Of a stretch of 12,128 nucleotides of DNA, positions 1 to 8,326 are shown in pieces (the first letter of the stretch is position 1; every line of letters begins with the position of its first letter). The position numbers and the translations under genes were made by a program. The DNA comes from CAZAQS01 sp964486825 (GTDB lineage: Bacteria; Chloroflexota; Anaerolineae; Anaerolineales; UBA4823): contig CAZAQS010000136.1 in assembly GCA_964486825.1 (NCBI GenBank), forward strand, positions 1-12,128. The letters are read 5' to 3'. The notes under the pieces are model-generated. The model saw only the letters and a list, made by a program, of their open reading frames with translations, was not told where the DNA came from and did not search any database.

Positions 1-2127
1 TGCCTTGCCTCCTTTAAATGACACAGCCATCTCCATATCAGTCTCAACCACTTTAGCACTACGCACAAGCGGAACGACCGAATAACCCAACCCCGCGACA
101 TCGTTCACCCCCAGCAAGACAGACTGCTTTCCATGGCGCTCAATATACTGAACCGGAATATCCTCAACCACACTGTCCCCTGTCACAGCCCCACTCTTCC
201 ACTCATCCAAAGATAGCTCTACCAGTGCATCTCGCTCCCAGGAGAGCGGGTTGAAGACCACCAGGCTTTCCTGCTGGACAGGTATCTCCACCAGGATCGC
301 TTGCTGAGCATTCTCAAGTGCTTTCTCCCCGCATTCATGAATTGCTGCATAATCCACCCGGCAGTCTTCGTAAACCTGGCGGATGGAAGACCCTGGCAAG
401 ATATCATGGAACTGGTTTAAAAGGATTAGCTTCCAGGCTGAGAGAAGCTCCTCTCCCGGGTAGCGGTCCCTGGCAGTTAAGATATCCGCCATCGTACAAA
501 GCCATTCTGCGTTATGGAAAAGGACCTCCGCCTCCCGGTTGGCGCGTTTTATGAAGGCCTGTGAGGTATAGGTACCCCGGTGATATTCCAGATACAGCTC
601 GCCATCCCAAACCGGTAATTTCTTGTGGGACACCTGCTGCTCCAAACGCTCGAGGAAAGCCTCCGCTTTGCCCAACTGCACTTTCGGCAGCCCTGGGATA
701 TTTCCCATCACACGGGCTGTTTCTAGCATCTCTTTGGTAGGTCCACCGCCTCCATCCCCCCAGCCATATAACAGGAGCAGTTCTTCATTCAGGTCTTTTT
801 GCTGGTAGTTATCCCAGATGCCCTTGACTTCTAAAGGTTCCAGAGTTCCGTTATATGTAAAAGACGGCGAGTTGACTTCCGGCGTTGTAATGAAATGCGC
901 CAGTACCTGGCTCCCATCGATGCCCGTCCACCGAAAGGTGTCGTACGGGAAGCGGTTATACTGGCTCCAGCTGATCTTGCTGGTAACGAAATATTTCAAT
1001 CCGCTTTTCTGGATGATCTGCGGTAGGGCTGCCGTGAAACCAAATGCGTCTGGTAGCCATAGGGTCTTCATATCCACCCCGAATTCACGCCGGGCATATC
1101 GCTTCCCAAGTAGGATCTGGCGAATAAGGGATTCGCCGCTCACCAGGTTGGTGTCCGCTTCAACCCACATAGCTCCGGTAATCTCCCACTCCCCTGAGCG
1201 TATTCTGTCCCGAACCCGGGCGAATATTTCAGGGTAATCTTCCTTCAAGAATTCATAAAGCTGGGGAGAAGAGTGAAGGTAACGGTATTCGGGATACTGG
1301 CGCATCAGGTGAAGGACTGTAGAAAATGTCCTTGAGGCTTTTTGGCGGGTATGCCGCAACCGCCACAACCAGGCCAGGTCGATATGAGAATGACCGATTC
1401 CAGTAACTCTCGGCTTGATCTCGGCGCTTTCCAAGCCTGCCAGTCCCTCCATCAAGGTCAGAATCGCGCTATCTATGGTGCGGTGAAAGACCTCCGAACC
1501 CGGTAAGTGGAAGTCTACGCAACCCAAAGACCGGTTAAGAAGCCCAAGCAGACGCGTCCGGCGCAAGTCGTTCTCATCCAAGAGCTTGGTCGTTTTCAGC
1601 AATGTGTTGGCCAGGAGGTAATATCTCTCGGCAGGCTCGTTGACCACCAACAACTTCGCCAGTTTAAATCGCCGCCGGTCTGGGATATCTATGACGCCGC
1701 TCCATGCTTTCAAGGCGATATCAATGAAATCCTGCTGCAGGTGCTCAGGCGGTAGCCAGGCCTCTTCATGCCACACATCGATGCCCTGCAGAGGTTGGCC
1801 GTTGACATAAAGAAGTGTCTCAGCAGTAGAACCGCCTCCATCACGCGGACCAACCAGGAAACGTAGGTAAAGCTTACGCTGCTTTACATGCTCCGGGATC
1901 GGTAGGCGGATCCTGAACCAGGCTGTGACGTCATAACCGCCCCAGTAATCGCCAACCTCGAAATCATCCCAGCTGCTGTCATCATATTCAGGCCTGTGAG
2001 CGTCTTCACATTGCAAAGCCGCCTCCCCCTGCAAGAATTTAAAGCGCGGGATGTCATAAACTTCCTCGTACACCGCCAGTTTGATTTCCTTCAGGTGGTG
2101 CTCGATCTTTTCTATTGTAAAAAACAT
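1..2127 (-). CDS. GH38 alpha-mannosidase, long form (3' end outside window)
   Basis: The gene reads open from an ATG at 2127 to the window edge: 709 codons, C-terminus missing. Family members with this layout are usually a little over 1000 residues. Residues 1 to about 240 look like the N-terminal beta-rich domain of the long bacterial/lysosomal-vacuolar-type enzymes. The GH38 catalytic domain follows with GHSHIDLAWLW (H248 and D250 as zinc ligands), WVEADTN at 321-327, LPDAFGF with D360 as presumed nucleophile, and NQFHDILPGSS with H574 as the further zinc ligand. It would hydrolyse alpha-mannosidic bonds with retention. No signal peptide is seen, so it is probably cytoplasmic. The start MFFTIEKI resembles the usual start of this family. 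An in-frame ATG at 2154 would add nine residues and overlaps the stop of a 13-codon ORF (2192-2151), so it is a real alternative. It is last in the visible cluster, after a gap of 150-177 bases. Family call is firm; exact substrate unknown. Confidence 0.93.
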   Translation of the reverse strand, partial: MFFTIEKIEHHLKEIKLAVYEEVYDIPRFKFLQGEAALQCEDAHRPEYDDSSWDDFEVGDYWGGYDVTAWFRIRLPIPEHVKQRKLYLRFLVGPRDGGGSTAETLLYVNGQPLQGIDVWHEEAWLPPEHLQQDFIDIALKAWSGVIDIPDRRRFKLAKLLVVNEPAERYYLLANTLLKTTKLLDENDLRRTRLLGLLNRSLGCVDFHLPGSEVFHRTIDSAILTLMEGLAGLESAEIKPRVTGIGHSHIDLAWLWRLRHTRQKASRTFSTVLHLMRQYPEYRYLHSSPQLYEFLKEDYPEIFARVRDRIRSGEWEITGAMWVEADTNLVSGESLIRQILLGKRYARREFGVDMKTLWLPDAFGFTAALPQIIQKSGLKYFVTSKISWSQYNRFPYDTFRWTGIDGSQVLAHFITTPEVNSPSFTYNGTLEPLEVKGIWDNYQQKDLNEELLLLYGWGDGGGGPTKEMLETARVMGNIPGLPKVQLGKAEAFLERLEQQVSHKKLPVWDGELYLEYHRGTYTSQAFIKRANREAEVLFHNAEWLCTMADILTARDRYPGEELLSAWKLILLNQFHDILPGSSIRQVYEDCRVDYAAIHECGEKALENAQQAILVEIPVQQESLVVFNPLSWERDALVELSLDEWKSGAVTGDSVVEDIPVQYIERHGKQSVLLGVNDVAGLGYSVVPLVRSAKVVETDMEMAVSFKGGKA

Positions 2128-2304
2128 GCTGCTCGTTCGTTGCTCGTTCCTCATTCCTGACCTTTCCGTAATTCACACTGGCTTACTTCCATCGCCCTGT
2201 AGACTCCTTCTCTCCGCCAAACTTCTAGCATCAGCTCATAGTGAGCTAAAGATAAACCGGTGTAGTTACAGTTGGTGTAGAGCTCACTAGCCCCTGCCTT
2301 TCCA
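2128..2304 (-). promoter_or_regulatory. Intergenic gap with competing inverted repeats and a possible 13-codon leader ORF
   Basis: This is the only sizeable gap inside the minus-strand cluster. It holds three mutually complementary arms: 2281-2289 (AGCTCACTA), 2239-2247 (TAGTGAGCT) and 2233-2238 (AGCTCA). The middle arm can pair with either neighbour, giving a 9-bp stem with a 33-base loop or a 6-bp stem with a 3-base loop. No U-run follows, so it is not a standard terminator. Further downstream an AAGGAG lies 11 bases before an ATG at 2192. That ATG opens 13 codons (MEVSQCELRKGQE) whose TGA overlaps the ATG at 2154 of the next gene. I see no clear promoter. The repeats are certain; any regulatory role (attenuation, mRNA processing, translational coupling) is inference. 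Confidence 0.35.
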
Positions 2305-3654
2305 TTATTGCTTCCTCAGGTGTTCCAGGGCTTGCTCGAAAAAGTCCGGGCTGCCAAAGCTGCCCGACTTCAATACCAAAAGCAACCTATTTCCGGATAG
2401 TGACAGGCAGGATGGCAGGCCTGGCTGGATCTCCTTCCAGATACGTTGCCCGTGAATACCCAAACGCTCACATACCGCGGCCGAGGTTTCTCCACCAGCA
2501 ACGATCAACCGGTTTTGTCCGCTACGCTGCAGCACTCTGGCAGTGATATCCGCCAGCGTCGTAGATACCAGCCGCCCGGTTTCCGTGTTTGAGAAGCCCT
2601 TCTCTCTTCCGAGTGCCTGGGTCATAGCGACTGCTTGAGGTTGGTGGGGGGATTGCAAGACCACATCCAGGCCGCCTTCGAGAGCAGCCGAGATCTCTCC
2701 CTGCAAACGCCCTACTTCAGCGGATCGTTCCTCTTCAGAGAAAATGGCTCGTGTATCCAGGATATAAGATGGGATCCCTTTTCTACAGATATACTCGATC
2801 TGGGCTGCGGTCTGCGGCATCAAGCTACCTGCGGTGCACAGGATGCCGGTTCTGGACGGGTGATACAGGTCGAGAGCTCCTGGATCTTCTGGAGGAATGC
2901 ACCAGACTGCGGGAAGCTCTTCCGCCAGGGCCGAGCTTCCGCATAAGACAGGCTCATCCCAGGTCGCCTGGGCAATCGTCTGCAGTGCTTCCTGACCCGT
3001 CACATCCAGGATCAGGTAGCTACACCTGGCCTTCATTTCCAATATTTGCTGTCGTAAATATCCGGCTCCCATGGAGACGACGTCCTGGTCCAACAATGAA
3101 ACCATCCGCTTGGTTTGCGAGCTGAGGATTTCAACCAGGTTGGAGCTGCGCATGGGATGGATCGGGTCATACCGGAACTCCGACTCTTCCAGCGGCACTG
3201 AATGCACGTAATGTACACCTCGCATCGTCAGGCGCCCGTTCTTAGGGAAACCCAGCACAACGACGCCGAAACTCAGCCCCAGCGCATCCAGCATGCCGTC
3301 AAATTCAGCACCGATATTTCCCCGGAAGACCGAGCAGGTCTTGTTAAAATATTGCCTGGCGCCGCTACTTTTGAGCCAGCGAGTGGCTGCATACACCTTC
3401 CGGTATGCCTCTTGTGGCATATCCAGGCGAGAGTTGGTATCAAGAATACATACCTGTGGCAGGGCTTCCTTGGTGGGTAGATGCTCTTCAGAAACCGGGC
3501 CGGAATACGGGTACACATGCACCTCCATACCCCATTTGGCAAACATAATCCCAATATCATTGGCTCCGGTCACATCATCGGCTACCACACCGATCCTCAT
3601 CCTGGCAGCCGCGCCAACCTGCCTCTCGGAGGCTGGCAGTGTAGCAACTTTCAT
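2305..3654 (-). CDS. Four-carbon acid sugar kinase family protein (DUF1537)
   Basis: The protein has 449 residues, close to the usual family size. The N-terminal substrate domain opens with the signature VVADDVTGAND (residues 23-33), where the paired Asp (26, 27) are the family hallmark. The C-terminal nucleotide-binding domain carries VAGGETS (385-391) and LKSGSFGSPDFF near 428-439. Characterised relatives phosphorylate C4 sugar acids (erythronate, threonate, 3-oxo-tetronates) with ATP; others act on different substrates, so the exact acid here is open. The ATG at 3654 overlaps the TGA of the upstream mannosidase (ATGA) and has GGAG eight bases before it, which decides the start over M19 at 3600, although the conserved domain begins only at about residue 20. 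Translational coupling to the mannosidase suggests it handles a product of glycoside cleavage. Cytoplasmic. Confidence 0.9.
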   Translation of the reverse strand: MKVATLPASERQVGAAARMRIGVVADDVTGANDIGIMFAKWGMEVHVYPYSGPVSEEHLPTKEALPQVCILDTNSRLDMPQEAYRKVYAATRWLKSSGARQYFNKTCSVFRGNIGAEFDGMLDALGLSFGVVVLGFPKNGRLTMRGVHYVHSVPLEESEFRYDPIHPMRSSNLVEILSSQTKRMVSLLDQDVVSMGAGYLRQQILEMKARCSYLILDVTGQEALQTIAQATWDEPVLCGSSALAEELPAVWCIPPEDPGALDLYHPSRTGILCTAGSLMPQTAAQIEYICRKGIPSYILDTRAIFSEEERSAEVGRLQGEISAALEGGLDVVLQSPHQPQAVAMTQALGREKGFSNTETGRLVSTTLADITARVLQRSGQNRLIVAGGETSAAVCERLGIHGQRIWKEIQPGLPSCLSLSGNRLLLVLKSGSFGSPDFFEQALEHLRKQ

Positions 3655-6107
3655 TCAGCCCACTCCATAAGGTTTGTTTCCAGGATCGCTAAGGATGGGT
3701 CTTTCGGTACCCGCAAGGTTTTGATCTCACAAGGCCTGAAACTCGCCTGGTAAATACGGCTCCAGCGCGGCATACAGATGGTGGTGGTGACGGCTTCCTG
3801 GGCAACCTCCACACATCGGAGGATCAAGTCCTCGCTCCCTTCGGCGATTTTTACAGACGTCACGAGGACATTCTCCACATCCAGGGAGATATAAGAATCG
3901 GATTGTGGCAAGATTCCCTCTGGATGATACGTACCCAACAGGCAGATAGGGTCCTGGTTCAATTCAGCCGCCTTTTGCACTGTTCCTGAATCTTCCCAGC
4001 TACCCTCGTGTGGTAACAGGACATAGCGGAATTGTTGGACTCCCTGGTCGATAAAGCTGTAATCCCCGTCCGGTTGCGGTTCCACAGGCATATGGTGAGC
4101 GTAGATCGGGCTGCGTAAGACGGTCATACCGATATCCCGCACATCTACATCAAAGCTATATTTCCCATCGTTGAGGAGGCTTACCCCATATAGACTACCC
4201 GTATCTTTTGATACGCCCGATAGGTCCACCCAACTCTGGCCAGGCTCTTCTTCCCCGTTCGCAAAACGCTCGATATGCCCGTACGGAACCTCAGCGGTGG
4301 CTTTCATATGGGACAGGTTGACCGGGAAGCGGATTTTCAAAGCTTTGTGCTGTTCCCGCCAATCCAACCGGACCTTGATCTCAATATAATTCAAATCACG
4401 ATACAGGCAAAAGCTCTGCACCAGCCGGGACCGCCCGTATTCACTGGTCACTCGAATGATGGCTTTTACCGGTCCATTCTCTACTAATTTTACACAGGTG
4501 GCTTTGAAATGGCCTGCTACCTGGTTGAAGCGGAAGACGTTATGCGCCCAGGTATCGCTACGATCCTCAAGCACTACCGGTATGGCTGCCGGCCCGCAAA
4601 AAACCTCTGTACCGACCAACTTATCGTACAGCCGGCTGATCGCTCCGCTTTGCGGATCGATTTCCAACCGAAATCGGGACGTTTCGACGAATGTATCACC
4701 GGCCGGGAGTGATGGTAGAGCTTCATTTGTTCTCTCCAGCTCCTGGCTTTTATAGAGCCGAAATGTCCGGTATCCCAGGGGCGAGAGCTCGGATACGAAG
4801 CTCAACCGGGTGCGACCTTTTGCAGTCGCTTTCGGTTGTACCAACTGGTGAGTAAGGTTCTTCCCCGTATCGTCCAGGACGGTAAAACCGTCTGCTTCGC
4901 CGCCAACCTCGAACTCGATATCCCTGCGGCTGTACCACGAATGTGGGTTGAAGACCACCAGGGGGGTCATACCTTCTTCAGGCTCGATCTTGATCTTCCA
5001 GGCCAGTGACTGGATAGCATAATTCATCCCGCGTCCGGCGATCGCCATCGCCTCTCCATAGCTATCGCGAGCATCTTCGTAGGCTTCTTCCAGGCTCGTT
5101 CCGGCTAAAATATCGTGAAACTGGTTGAATAGCACGTTTTTCCAGGCCTGGCTTAAATCGCGAGGATATGGCTGCCCGGTAACCCAATTGGCGATAGCAG
5201 AAAATTTCTCGGCCACCAACAACGCATTTTCTGCTCGCCGGTTCCAGCGCTTTACACCCGAATGGACCGAATAGGTACCACTCGCATGGTGCTGTAAATC
5301 ATCGTGAACTACGGGGATATGCAGGTCCTTCTTTATTAGGTCCTGGAATAACTTCTCGGGACCAGCCAATTCAAGGTGTGGGTATTTGCAGTCAGCTTGC
5401 ATTTTGCGTATGCTATCCAGGTTCTGGCGGGTGGGGCCACCACCATGGTTGCCTACACCATAGAAGCATAGGCCGGCTTCAAAGGGCTGTTTGACCTCTG
5501 CAGCGCACCGCAAGACGTGGTTTTCCAGGCCCTCTCCCCACGTACAGTACTCATAAGGCAGGCGCAGCGTTAAGACTCGCGATCCATCGTCAGATTCCCA
5601 CCAGAAGAGTCGCCCGGGAAGGCCTTTCTCGTGCGGCATGGGGCGCATGAAAATATAGTAATCCAGCCCGCTTTTCTTCAGGATCTGCGGCAGCATGGCA
5701 TGGTGGCCAAAGCTGTCTACGTTATAACCAACCCGCGCTGTGACTCCGAACTTATCCTTGAAGTAATGCTGCCCATAGAGCGCCTGGCGCACGAAAGCCT
5801 CACCGCCCGGAAGGTTGCAATCAGGCTCGACCCACCAGCCTCCTACAATTTGCCAGCGTCCTTCTTTCACCCTTTGACGAATCTCCTCGAACATCACTGG
5901 ATCGCTCTTTTCTACCCATTCGAAAAATGCGGCTGAGCTTGACACAAAGACAAAGTCTTCGTATTCGTTCATACGATCCAGCGCCGATCGGAATGTGGCT
6001 TTGACCTCCTGGAACCCTTCCGGCCACCTCCACAACCAAACCGGATCGATATGCGCATTGCCAATCATATAAAGCGTTTTGTCCTTCGCCGGTCTTGAGT
6101 TTGTCAT
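3651..6107 (-). CDS. GH38 alpha-mannosidase, short form
   Basis: This protein of 818 residues starts almost directly with the GH38 catalytic domain, unlike the long homologue at the left edge, which has about 240 extra N-terminal residues. GNAHIDPVWLWRW (16-28) supplies the zinc ligands H19 and D21. GGWWVEPDCN (89-98) and YNVDSFGH (128-135) follow, with D131 as presumed nucleophile. NQFHDILAGTS contains the further metal ligand H331. The C-terminal half is beta-rich, as in the family. MngB of E. coli, which cleaves mannosyl-6-phosphoglycerate, belongs to the same large family, but I cannot say this enzyme shares that substrate. No signal peptide, so cytoplasmic. It begins in an ATGA overlap with the kinase gene upstream, with AGAGGA about ten bases before the ATG, and ends in an ATGA overlap with the DUF1537 kinase. 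Family call firm; substrate unknown. Confidence 0.95.
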   Translation of the reverse strand: MTNSRPAKDKTLYMIGNAHIDPVWLWRWPEGFQEVKATFRSALDRMNEYEDFVFVSSSAAFFEWVEKSDPVMFEEIRQRVKEGRWQIVGGWWVEPDCNLPGGEAFVRQALYGQHYFKDKFGVTARVGYNVDSFGHHAMLPQILKKSGLDYYIFMRPMPHEKGLPGRLFWWESDDGSRVLTLRLPYEYCTWGEGLENHVLRCAAEVKQPFEAGLCFYGVGNHGGGPTRQNLDSIRKMQADCKYPHLELAGPEKLFQDLIKKDLHIPVVHDDLQHHASGTYSVHSGVKRWNRRAENALLVAEKFSAIANWVTGQPYPRDLSQAWKNVLFNQFHDILAGTSLEEAYEDARDSYGEAMAIAGRGMNYAIQSLAWKIKIEPEEGMTPLVVFNPHSWYSRRDIEFEVGGEADGFTVLDDTGKNLTHQLVQPKATAKGRTRLSFVSELSPLGYRTFRLYKSQELERTNEALPSLPAGDTFVETSRFRLEIDPQSGAISRLYDKLVGTEVFCGPAAIPVVLEDRSDTWAHNVFRFNQVAGHFKATCVKLVENGPVKAIIRVTSEYGRSRLVQSFCLYRDLNYIEIKVRLDWREQHKALKIRFPVNLSHMKATAEVPYGHIERFANGEEEPGQSWVDLSGVSKDTGSLYGVSLLNDGKYSFDVDVRDIGMTVLRSPIYAHHMPVEPQPDGDYSFIDQGVQQFRYVLLPHEGSWEDSGTVQKAAELNQDPICLLGTYHPEGILPQSDSYISLDVENVLVTSVKIAEGSEDLILRCVEVAQEAVTTTICMPRWSRIYQASFRPCEIKTLRVPKDPSLAILETNLMEWAE

Positions 6108-7639
6108 CGGGAATAGATCCTCTGCCTGGCCAAATCTCGCAGTGGCTGCTGCATTGGCAGGTAACCTTCTTCGAATAGATATTTATAAGCTTTGTGGCGT
6201 TCAGGGTCTGGAGAGTAGCTGGCTACATCCATCGTGGGCCTTGCCCGGAGGGCGGCCTCCTCATCTGTAAATTCGCCGGCTCCCAACCCTGCTAACAAGG
6301 CTGCTCCAAGGATTGTCGCCTCAGGCATCGAAAGCGCATCCAGGTGACATCCGAAGACATCCGCTTTGATCTGGAGCCAATGCCGGTTACGGGTTCCGCC
6401 TCCAGCCGCCAGGATGCGTTGGATGGGGATTCCAAGGGATCGTTCAGCCGCTCGCCGGATATATTCCAGCTCGTAGGCCGTCCCTTCCAGCACAGCTTTC
6501 AAGATATCGGCTCTCCCGTGCCTGCTGCTCAATCCCACCAGTGCGCCGCGCAAGTCCGGGTCGGAATGTGGAGAGCCGCTGCCAGCAAGGTATGGGAAAT
6601 ACAGGATCCCGCTCGGCTCCAACCCGGCTTGCTCCAGTAAGGCATCGACTTCATCGTAGGACAGCGGCTTGTCCCCCAGCAGGGAACGAAACCACTCCAC
6701 TGAGCCGCCCGACGCCGATAATCCACCCATCCAGTAGCCGTATCCGCTCGCTACGTGGCAACCATACGATAACCCAGAGCGATATTCAGCTTCACCAAGC
6801 TCACCTGTCTCGTGCGCACCCAGGAAGGACTCTGCTGTGCCCATCGAATCGAATACCAACCCAGGCCGGATTGCCCCAGCCGCAAAAGCTGCACATACAT
6901 GATCATGTCCGGTAACGGAGACCGGGACTCCAGCTTGCAGACCAGGGAGAACTTTCTCCATGCTGGCGCCGATTGGCGTCCCGGCCGGGAGGACCTCCGG
7001 AAAATTCGTCGTCTTCAAGCCCCATTCCTGTAGCCAGTCTTCATCCCATCTCTTTGGCCCAATCTGAAAAGCGTATGTCCGGCCTGCCAAAGAATAATCG
7101 CTTGCCATCCGCCCGGTTAACCGGTAAGCGATGTAAGAAGCTGCTGGTAACCAGACGGCCCCTTCCATGATCGAAGGCTGCTGGTCTCTCAGCCACAAGA
7201 TTTTTGCCAGGCTGCACTTAAAGGTCGGGTAAATGCCTGACTCAAGGAAACGCTTCCGGAGGTGAGCAGGATCCCCATGACGACCAAGCAAAGCAGCTTG
7301 TTGGGTTGCGGACTGGTCGAACCACGGCAGCATCATAGACCTGGCAGCCCCAGACGACTGCTCCACAAGTAAGCCGGTCTCGGCCATGCTGGAAACGCCG
7401 ATCGCCGCCACTCGTTGCGATCCACCTGCTTCGAGAGCTCTGCGCATACAGGCTGACACAGTTTCCCATAGCTCCTGCGGATCATAATAGGCATAGCCAT
7501 CAGGAGAATGGCGCGTAACGGTAGGCAGTCCATGGGTAGCTGCCAGCTGCAGGCGGCCCTCAATTTCCACGAACAGGCCTGCCTTGCAATGCGTCGTTCC
7601 GATATCGACGCCCAACAATTCCTTAAGCCTGTGTCCCAT
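6104..7639 (-). CDS. FGGY-family carbohydrate kinase
   Basis: The 511-residue length is typical of FGGY kinases. FGGY_N begins with LLGVDIGTTHCKAG (8-21), the phosphate-1 motif of the actin-like ATPase fold. GHDHVCAAF at 244-252 carries the presumed catalytic base D246. FGGY_C has LEGTAYELEYIRR (384-396) and the adenosine-binding AAGGGTRNRHW (411-421). It should transfer phosphate from ATP to a sugar or polyol. Xylulose, ribulose, glycerol, erythritol, gluconate and erythrulose kinases all belong here, and I cannot choose among them. The ATG at 7639 lies inside the end of the racemase-like gene (17-base overlap) with GGAAGG several bases upstream. The 3' end overlaps the mannosidase start by four bases. 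Having two sugar kinases of unrelated folds in one operon suggests two different C3-C6 products, or an aglycone that is phosphorylated before further breakdown. Confidence 0.92.
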   Translation of the reverse strand: MGHRLKELLGVDIGTTHCKAGLFVEIEGRLQLAATHGLPTVTRHSPDGYAYYDPQELWETVSACMRRALEAGGSQRVAAIGVSSMAETGLLVEQSSGAARSMMLPWFDQSATQQAALLGRHGDPAHLRKRFLESGIYPTFKCSLAKILWLRDQQPSIMEGAVWLPAASYIAYRLTGRMASDYSLAGRTYAFQIGPKRWDEDWLQEWGLKTTNFPEVLPAGTPIGASMEKVLPGLQAGVPVSVTGHDHVCAAFAAGAIRPGLVFDSMGTAESFLGAHETGELGEAEYRSGLSYGCHVASGYGYWMGGLSASGGSVEWFRSLLGDKPLSYDEVDALLEQAGLEPSGILYFPYLAGSGSPHSDPDLRGALVGLSSRHGRADILKAVLEGTAYELEYIRRAAERSLGIPIQRILAAGGGTRNRHWLQIKADVFGCHLDALSMPEATILGAALLAGLGAGEFTDEEAALRARPTMDVASYSPDPERHKAYKYLFEEGYLPMQQPLRDLARQRIYSR

Positions 7640-8297
7640 CCTGGCCTTCCAAGATCATCTTCAGTTTTTCCATTCCAGAGCGAGGGCTGCTAAGGAATTT
7701 TTGGCGCAGGTCTGCGGGTAGCGCCGGCAAGACTCTGCTCATTGATGCCTGCGCAAGCACGATCACATCAGCTCTTTTCGCTAATCCATCCAGTGCGGTT
7801 GCCAGGGCCTGGTCATGTCCAGCCTGATCTCCAGAAACCAGCTTTTGGTAGGCTTCGCTCACCAGGACAGGTTCAAGCTCGATTTCTGCCCTGATAGAAG
7901 CCGCTTTCGCCAGGATCAAACGCCGTGTTGGGTTCAATGTCGTCTCTACGGTCGCAGCTATCCCTATTTGCCTGCCCCTCTGCACGGCTTCTTCCGCCAT
8001 GGCTTCATCGATGCGGACTACCGGGATCGACACTGCCTGGGCCATGGCCTGGACGGCTTCTCCAACGGATGAACAGGCATTCAACACACCTGCTGCTCCC
8101 GCCTGTTCGGCAAGGTGTGCAAACCGGACCAGTTGGCCAACTACCTGCTCGACATCGCCGCCATTGGATGCCAGCTGGGGCAAAATCGTGTCGTCCACGA
8201 AATCGACGATCTCCCATCCCGGCAGCAGCTCATGTGCCAGGTTCCTCAACAGGCTGACAGTAACCGGTGTGGTGTGGGTGATGGCAAATTTTTGCAT
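7623..8297 (-). CDS. Asp/Glu/hydantoin racemase-superfamily protein
   Basis: With the ATG at 8297 the protein has 224 residues. I chose this start because CAGGTAG lies seven bases upstream and MQKFAITHTTPVTV fits the family N-terminus. A GTG at 8330, overlapping the preceding stop, would add 11 residues without homology. The first half-domain has VLNACSSVGE (71-80) with C75 in the place of the first catalytic cysteine. The second half has IGIAATVETTLNPT (111-124), a family hallmark. In place of the second cysteine motif the sequence reads VLAQASMSR (180-188) with Ala184, so a classical two-cysteine racemase or epimerase reaction looks unlikely. A one-base lyase, decarboxylase or isomerase-like activity is more plausible. 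It is cytoplasmic and lies between the first glycosidase and the FGGY kinase in one transcript, so it may act on a sugar acid or related compound. That is inference; the superfamily call is good. Confidence 0.82.
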   Translation of the reverse strand: MQKFAITHTTPVTVSLLRNLAHELLPGWEIVDFVDDTILPQLASNGGDVEQVVGQLVRFAHLAEQAGAAGVLNACSSVGEAVQAMAQAVSIPVVRIDEAMAEEAVQRGRQIGIAATVETTLNPTRRLILAKAASIRAEIELEPVLVSEAYQKLVSGDQAGHDQALATALDGLAKRADVIVLAQASMSRVLPALPADLRQKFLSSPRSGMEKLKMILEGQDGTQA

Positions 8298-8326
8298 AGA
8301 TCTACCTGATCGATCAAAACCAGTTA

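Noticed and set aside
818..1237. 139-codon plus-strand ORF
   Set aside because: It lies wholly antisense to the catalytic domain of the long GH38 gene and has no domain signature; it is a shadow frame.
2081..2290. 69-codon plus-strand ORF across the gap before the long mannosidase
   Set aside because: It overlaps the mannosidase start on the opposite strand, and I see no domain or good ribosome site.
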